A DNA stretch of 64,000 nt from contig CAXTJM010000010.1 in the NCBI GenBank assembly GCA_964244585.1, positions 82,236 through 146,235 on the forward strand, given 5' to 3'. Position 1 is the first letter of the stretch. The number at the start of each line of letters is the position of its first letter. The notes below the pieces were generated by a model. The model searched no databases, was not told the origin of the DNA, and was given only the letters and a program-made list of their open reading frames with translations. Below are positions 63,665 through 64,000 of this stretch, piece by piece. The position numbers were made by a program, and so were the translations under genes. The stretch is from LMUY01 sp964244585 (lineage in GTDB: Bacteria > Pseudomonadota > Alphaproteobacteria > Acetobacterales > Acetobacteraceae).

Positions 63665-64000
63665 TGTTCGGCTTCTCGAAGGAGCAGGGCATCGCCTTCC
63701 TGCTGTTGCTGGCGCTGATCGTTGTGTGCCCGTTCGTCCTCTATCCCGTGTTCCTGATGAACGTGCTGTGCTTCGCCCTGCTTGCCTGCGCGTTCAACCT
63801 GCTGATCGGCTATGTCGGGTTGATGAGCTTCGGCCATGCCGCCTATTTCGGCATGGGTGCCTATGTCTCGGCCTATGCCGCAAAGGCCTGGGGCCTGACG
63901 CCCGAACTTTGCGTGCTGCTGGGCGGCGTCACCGGCGGCCTGCTCGGCGTGGTGTTCGGCTGGCTGGCGATCCGGCGGCAGGGCATCTACTTCGCCATGA
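63664..64000 (+). CDS. livM: Branched-chain-amino-acid-type ABC permease, N-terminal part
   Basis: First 112 codons before the right edge: MFGFSKEQGIAFLLLLALIV, VLCFALLACAFNLLIGYVGL, MSFGHAAYFGMGAYVSAYAA and IRRQGIYFAM, all typical of LivM. The rest of the gene lies outside the window. Confidence 0.92.
   Translation, partial: MFGFSKEQGIAFLLLLALIVVCPFVLYPVFLMNVLCFALLACAFNLLIGYVGLMSFGHAAYFGMGAYVSAYAAKAWGLTPELCVLLGGVTGGLLGVVFGWLAIRRQGIYFAM

Overview
The window reads as chromosomal DNA of a high-GC alphaproteobacterium. I infer Acetobacteraceae/Rhodospirillales from a DUF3126 protein, the ffh-rpsP-rimM-trmD-rplS-leuCDB gene order, and several Tat-exported Liv-type and PAAT-type transport systems. 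No rRNA or phylogenetic marker was compared, so the family is only a suggestion.

Left arm (1-8.6 kb). A leftward operon encodes a Zn-dependent sugar-acid dehydrogenase (broken by two lesions), a complete amino-acid-type ABC importer, a GntR/FCD repressor and mannonate dehydratase (uxuA, cut by the window edge). A 20-bp palindrome just upstream of the first gene is a plausible operator for the GntR protein. Beyond it lies a decay zone: a wrecked solute-binding protein gene, an IS21 istB fragment, a soluble MCP-like protein, an AT-rich orphan, and a shattered histidine kinase.

8.4-18.9 kb. A zinc (or manganese) uptake operon (substrate-binding protein, ATPase, permease) is followed by a Fur-family regulator of Zur type. 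Similar TGATACA-type boxes lie upstream of both. Next come a DUF3126 protein, a lone receiver, an AI-2E-type membrane protein carrying an extra soluble C-terminal domain, a divergent receiver protein and a CHASE3-PAS-HisKA-HATPase-REC-REC hybrid kinase.

19.2-33.5 kb. A 14.2-kb integrated element sits at the 3' end of a tRNA-Arg(ACG) gene, bounded by perfect 72-bp direct repeats. It carries two excisionase-like HTH genes (one broken), a DUF4258/HTH pair resembling a toxin-antitoxin module, a ribbon-helix-helix protein with twin palindromes, a primase-helicase, a cluster of CCCTGAC repeats that looks like a replication origin, the tail end of a prohead protease, a head decoration protein, a tape-measure protein with a tail lysozyme domain, and a block of small leftward membrane or secreted proteins. 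No integrase, terminase, portal or major capsid gene is recognisable.

33.6-49.5 kb. Housekeeping block ffh-rpsP-rimM-trmD-rplS, then leuC-leuD-leuB (leucine biosynthesis), an EmrAB-TolC-like efflux operon, a leftward solitary molybdenum hydroxylase large subunit, a small lipoprotein, and a DenD-like SDR.

49.5-64 kb. A leftward tripartite RND efflux operon (outer-membrane lipoprotein, adaptor, two different RND pumps, MdtABC-like) is followed by a rightward branched-chain-amino-acid-type ABC operon: livG, livF, two tandem paralogous binding proteins, livH, and livM cut by the right edge.
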